Source: an uncultured Clostridia bacterium
GTDB taxonomy: Bacteria > Bacillota > Clostridia > Oscillospirales > Ruminococcaceae
Reading direction: 5' to 3'
Length of the DNA: 35,812 bases
Assembly (NCBI GenBank): GCA_947586185.1
Contig: CANPXN010000027.1
Coordinates: 1-35,812 of the forward strand
Below the pieces are notes generated by a model, which saw only the letters and a list, made by a program, of their open reading frames with translations, was not told the origin of the DNA and made no database searches. The position numbers and the translations under genes are program-made. How positions within the stretch are numbered: the stretch's first letter is position 1; every line of letters starts with the position of its first letter. This document shows positions 33,337 to 35,812 of the stretch, piece after piece.

Positions 33337-34143
33337 TCAATACCTCTTTCTATTTCTCAGAGCTTTATTGCTCTTTCTTTTTCCGTCTGTAAATTCAATA
33401 TTTGATTCTCCCCTATTAGAAAGGATTTCTGAATCAGGTATATAATTCTGTTCAAGAAGACCTTGTACAAGCTCTGATGTGTCGTATAAGTCACGGTACT
33501 GTTCTTTTTGGACAGTTACCTTTACATCATCAATACGTGGCATATACATAGGGTTAAGCATGTACATTTCGTACTCGTCAATATCAAATTTTGTTTCCGT
33601 AAGAATCCTTGTAAATGGATAACGAGGATAGCTGTTGCAGGCTATAACGTCAGCTGAAACGTCTCTAATCTGCTTGTCCAATAAATTAAATCGCTGAACA
33701 GTGCCGAATATGACAAGCTTTCTTTTTCTGCACTGGCATAGATGCTGAAATAAGGACTTAGGAACGCTTTTTTTACCCCCTACAAAGTCACGGCTATTAA
33801 ACAGTGTGCCTATCTCGTCAATCAAGCAAATAGTGTTTGAGGGTGAATTTAAGATATCATCAACAGTGTGCAGTTCTAATACCTTTGTATGGTCGGGGAA
33901 ATTTTTAAGCTTGATATTTGTAAGGACAGTTATTTGCGGATATTTACAACAAAGATTATATGTATCAATAACAGCTTGACTTGTTTTACCTTTGCCGAAT
34001 TTACCGGTATACAAATGGATTCCCCAGCCTGTGAACATTTTATTTTCACCGCAGACAATATAGAAAAGGAGGTCATAAACAAAGTAGCATATCAAGGCAG
34101 GAAGTGCTTTAAATTTGCGCCACAATAGCTTTAACATTGGCAT
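33337..34143 (-). CDS. Zot/pI-like phage assembly ATPase
   Basis: Inovirus morphogenesis protein that drives extrusion of the phage through the envelope. 268 residues from the chosen start. Visible: a hydrophobic segment near the N-terminus (about 15-32), Walker A GKFGKGKTSQAV (about 47-58), Walker B TICLIDEIGTLFNSR (about 104-118) and RKRKLVIFGTVQRFNLLDKQIR, all in Zot order. Classical Zot/pI proteins have the membrane helix after the ATPase; here it seems to precede it, which may reflect a host without an outer membrane. The start at 34143 is preferred over 34149: GGAGG lies 9 bases before it and the previous stop overlaps it as TAATG. Confidence 0.9.
   Translation of the reverse strand: MPMLKLLWRKFKALPALICYFVYDLLFYIVCGENKMFTGWGIHLYTGKFGKGKTSQAVIDTYNLCCKYPQITVLTNIKLKNFPDHTKVLELHTVDDILNSPSNTICLIDEIGTLFNSRDFVGGKKSVPKSLFQHLCQCRKRKLVIFGTVQRFNLLDKQIRDVSADVIACNSYPRYPFTRILTETKFDIDEYEMYMLNPMYMPRIDDVKVTVQKEQYRDLYDTSELVQGLLEQNYIPDSEILSNRGESNIEFTDGKRKSNKALRNRKRY
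33339..33419. repeat. 81-bp exact direct repeat, copy 2 (Zot 3' end)
   Basis: Covers the last 26 codons of the Zot-like gene, apart from the final base or two of its stop, plus the ribosome binding site of the 85-residue protein. The offset to copy 1 is 376 bases, spanning exactly one gene, so the segment between could have been inserted or duplicated by recombination at the repeat. Confidence 0.92.
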
Positions 34144-34319
34144 TACCATTTACCTCCTAACATGTTGCACATGACTTTAAAAAGGCTTTTAAGGAACATA
34201 TACACAAGTACAAGACAAGCTATGAACTTTAAGACAAGTACTATTGCTTCATAATCGTTTGTAGGTACTTGCGTAAGGTCACAGCCAAGGCTATAAAACA
34301 ATTGTATAACTGGATTCAT
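34143..34319 (-). CDS. 58-residue single-helix membrane protein (phage)
   Basis: Short gene before the Zot-like gene. Translated: begins MNPVIQLFYSLG, acidic/polar N-terminal half (CDLTQVPTNDYEA), one membrane helix (about 25-43, AIVLVLKFIACLVLVYMFLK) and a basic end (KSLFKVMCNMLGGKW). The layout resembles small inovirus coat or pVI/pVII/pIX-type proteins. GTGAGGTGAT precedes the ATG, and the stop overlaps the Zot start as TAATG, a sign of coupled translation. Confidence 0.78.
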   Translation of the reverse strand: MNPVIQLFYSLGCDLTQVPTNDYEAIVLVLKFIACLVLVYMFLKSLFKVMCNMLGGKW

Positions 34320-34330
34320 TTTGTATCACC

Positions 34331-34549
34331 TCACAAGTCAATATTAATGGAATCCGTAACGGATTCTGACGGCTTTTCAGATTTTTCTTTAAGACTTTCG
34401 TTATATGCTTCAATGCTTGAAGAACATTCAAATTTTTCACGAGGTTTGCCGTATCTGACTATATCAATTACAAACATAATGATACCAGATAAGGCAGAAA
34501 TGCCGAAACTGAACATTAGAACGTACACGAACAAATATATTACACTCAT
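34331..34549 (-). CDS. 72-residue membrane protein (phage)
   Basis: N-terminal membrane helix (about 3-30, IYLFVYVLMFSFGISALSGI), then a basic patch (RYGKPREKF) and a hydrophilic, Ser/Glu/Lys-rich tail ending DSINIDL. AGGAGAG lies 8 bases before the ATG. It lies 11 bases upstream of the 58-residue gene. It may be a coat or assembly protein; not recognised. Confidence 0.72.
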   Translation of the reverse strand: MSVIYLFVYVLMFSFGISALSGIIMFVIDIVRYGKPREKFECSSSIEAYNESLKEKSEKPSESVTDSINIDL

Positions 34550-34561
34550 TTTTTTACTCTC

Positions 34562-34717
34562 CTATCTATTAAACAACCAAACAACAAAGGATATGCAAAT
34601 GCTCAAAGCAGCTAATGCAAGAAAGATTGATAACATACTGAAATAATGCCCTAATATAGGAATCTCCATTAAAAGAATCTCAACGCATTTATCAATAACT
34701 AATTTAAAATCATTCAT
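34562..34717 (-). CDS. 51-residue single-helix membrane protein (phage)
   Basis: Translated from ATG at 34717 to TAG at 34562: an amphipathic N-terminal half (MNDFKLVIDKCVEILLMEIP) and a C-terminal membrane helix (about 26-49) ending FNR. AAGGTGAT lies 4-5 bases before the start. It begins 9 bases after the large protein stop. Size and order suggest a coat-associated protein of the filamentous particle. Confidence 0.72.
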   Translation of the reverse strand: MNDFKLVIDKCVEILLMEIPILGHYFSMLSIFLALAALSICISFVVWLFNR

Positions 34718-34726
34718 ATAATCACC

Positions 34727-35812
34727 TTACAAAATAGCCTTAACAATACCGATAACTATTAAAGCAGTAATACCAAAACATATGAGAACCCAAATAAACG
34801 CTGGAAAACATGTTAATGCTGATTTTAGTACTCCGAAGAATGAACCGCAGGATTTTATATATGATTTTACGTTCTCTATGCTTAAATTGTCTAAATCGAC
34901 ATTTACATCTGGAGAAGTACTGTTAAAATCGCCTACTGATAATTGCTTACCAGTAGACAAATCTTTAACAGCATATGGACTTGAAGCTTTATTGGCTGTG
35001 TCAGACCAACCTGTTGTAGCTTTAGCGTTTCCACCTCTAACCTCTGATGTAAACTCAGGAATACTTTCAACTGAAAATATTTGATTAAATACACATACAG
35101 AATTAGATTTTTTTACAGCATATTCTTTATAAGATGAATCAACAGTATATTCAGTAACAGCAGAAACATCAAGAGTAGTAACATCTTCTTTATTTCCACC
35201 TTTTTTTATAAACTGAATCCACGGAAGATTGGATAAGCTAAAATGCTTTAAATCATTAGTAAAATAGGTTTTATCTTCTAAATCTTCATCATCTTCATAT
35301 GCACACAATGTAGGTATATCTAATGAAGTTGCATTAACATCAACACGGAAATCATATTCTTCTAAAGAATTTATTTTTATATTTTCCCAATATATATAAT
35401 CTTGAAAATGTTCACCGGGCTTTAACACAACATAATGACAATCACCACTGCAACGAGTAGCACGAACTGAGCGATTAGCCTTTAACCCTAAGAATTTACT
35501 ATCATAATGATAAATAGGAGCATAATACTCTGAATCAGTCATATAACTCCAAAGAGAATTTTTAACGTAATCCATACCATTAAAGCTACCGCTATCATCA
35601 AATAACTCTTCTGTACCATGAGGAACTATAAAGGCAGTAAATTGTATATTGGTATCTGAATTATTAGTTACTTCAAGCTTAAAGTATGAATCGTCACCTG
35701 TTTCTTGATTGTATACTCTATCCATATCCAAGCCGAACTCTGGTGTTAACTTTACATCAATGGATTTAAATAAACTAGACGTTTCAAATCCTGTTTTCAC
35801 ATCACCAGCATA
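34727..35812 (-). CDS. Large C-terminally anchored phage protein, pIII-like (truncated by window edge)
   Basis: The frame is open to the last base of the window, so the true start lies outside; a GTG at 35800 is in frame but need not be the start. About 361 residues are visible: a beta-rich extracellular-type region with an acidic character (LEVTNNSDTNIQFTAFIVPHG), Cys pairs that could form disulfides (RCSGDC), a linker (SPDVNVDLDNLSIENVKSYI), then one C-terminal hydrophobic anchor (about the last 30 residues, ALTCFPAFIWVLICFGITAL). In filamentous phages the adsorption protein pIII has this layout and precedes pVI and pI, as here. The role is inferred from layout; there is no recognised domain. 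Confidence 0.75.
   Translation of the reverse strand, partial: YAGDVKTGFETSSLFKSIDVKLTPEFGLDMDRVYNQETGDDSYFKLEVTNNSDTNIQFTAFIVPHGTEELFDDSGSFNGMDYVKNSLWSYMTDSEYYAPIYHYDSKFLGLKANRSVRATRCSGDCHYVVLKPGEHFQDYIYWENIKINSLEEYDFRVDVNATSLDIPTLCAYEDDEDLEDKTYFTNDLKHFSLSNLPWIQFIKKGGNKEDVTTLDVSAVTEYTVDSSYKEYAVKKSNSVCVFNQIFSVESIPEFTSEVRGGNAKATTGWSDTANKASSPYAVKDLSTGKQLSVGDFNSTSPDVNVDLDNLSIENVKSYIKSCGSFFGVLKSALTCFPAFIWVLICFGITALIVIGIVKAIL

Larger units (their letters stand above)
30848..35812 (-). mobile_element. Inovirus-type (filamentous phage) prophage, left part; right end outside window
   Basis: A compact minus-strand module with HUH replication initiator, origin-like nick site, Zot/pI ATPase, small single-helix membrane proteins, a large C-terminally anchored protein and YopX-like and Cys-rich proteins. 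No portal, terminase, capsid or tail gene is present, which argues against a tailed prophage. The Rep plus Zot plus tiny membrane proteins combination is diagnostic for inoviruses. The left border is placed near the inverted repeat; the recombinase itself may be host or phage. The right border and other end of any repeat lie beyond 35812. Confidence 0.8.

Noticed and set aside
32960-33420. CRISPR-like repeat array
   Set aside because: There are only two copies, 81 bp each, 376 bases apart, and they carry coding sequence; there are no spacers or cas genes.
29837-35812. Integrative conjugative element or plasmid instead of a phage
   Set aside because: A rolling-circle Rep and a recombinase alone could fit, but there is no relaxase, VirB4/VirD4 or FtsK-like gene, and the Zot-like ATPase with flanking tiny membrane proteins fits a filamentous phage better. 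The unseen part beyond the right edge leaves some doubt.

Overview
The window looks like the chromosome of a low-GC Gram-positive anaerobe of the Clostridia, most like Ruminococcus/Oscillospiraceae. Pointers to this are strong GGAGG-type ribosome binding sites, a tyrosine T-box leader, sigma-A promoters, a clostridial-style type IV pilus locus and a purine cluster built around a PurO-type IMP cyclohydrolase plus a stand-alone AICAR transformylase. The genus assignment is inference from gene content only.

Layout. (1) 1-8007: a type IV pilus locus. It holds a left-truncated surface/pilus-associated protein, two prepilin-like proteins, prepilin peptidase PilD (opposite strand), the extension ATPase PilB with an MshEN-like N-terminus, the retraction ATPase PilT, a probable major pilin behind a near-consensus promoter, a further prepilin and a corrinoid adenosyltransferase. 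No pilC, pilM, pilN or pilO is visible. (2) 8051-14001, minus strand: lnt-nadE-pyrE, followed by a separate T-box-controlled unit made of a small membrane protein and tyrS. (3) 14237-16205: a membrane-anchored GT2 glycosyltransferase overlapping a WG-repeat-like membrane-anchored protein. (4) 16259-25299: purE-purC-purF paralogue-purF-purM-purN-purO-AICAR transformylase-purD, tightly spaced. The purF paralogue has lost the glutaminase nucleophile. (5) 25301-29840: a membrane protein, uvrC, rsmD, coaD, a coiled-coil protein and an Lrp/AsnC regulator.

(6) About 30830-35812, running off the right edge: the most unusual part. All genes are on the minus strand and form a compact module with the hallmarks of a filamentous (inovirus-type) phage in a Gram-positive host. 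It has an HUH rolling-circle replication initiator, a Zot/pI-like ATPase, several very small single-helix membrane proteins (two of them under 60 codons), a large protein with a C-terminal membrane anchor resembling a pIII-type minor coat protein, a YopX-like protein and small Cys-rich proteins. Just upstream of rep lies an 11-base match to the phiX174/pC194-type nick site next to a GC-rich hairpin, which is a probable replication origin. Between the module and a XerC/D-like recombinase is a perfect 12-bp inverted repeat with a 6-bp centre, the geometry of a tyrosine-recombinase core site. An exact 81-bp direct repeat duplicates the end of the Zot gene together with a ribosome binding site.

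The pilus locus and a filamentous phage in one window suggest, as inference only, that the pilus could be the phage receptor, as it is for many Gram-negative inoviruses.
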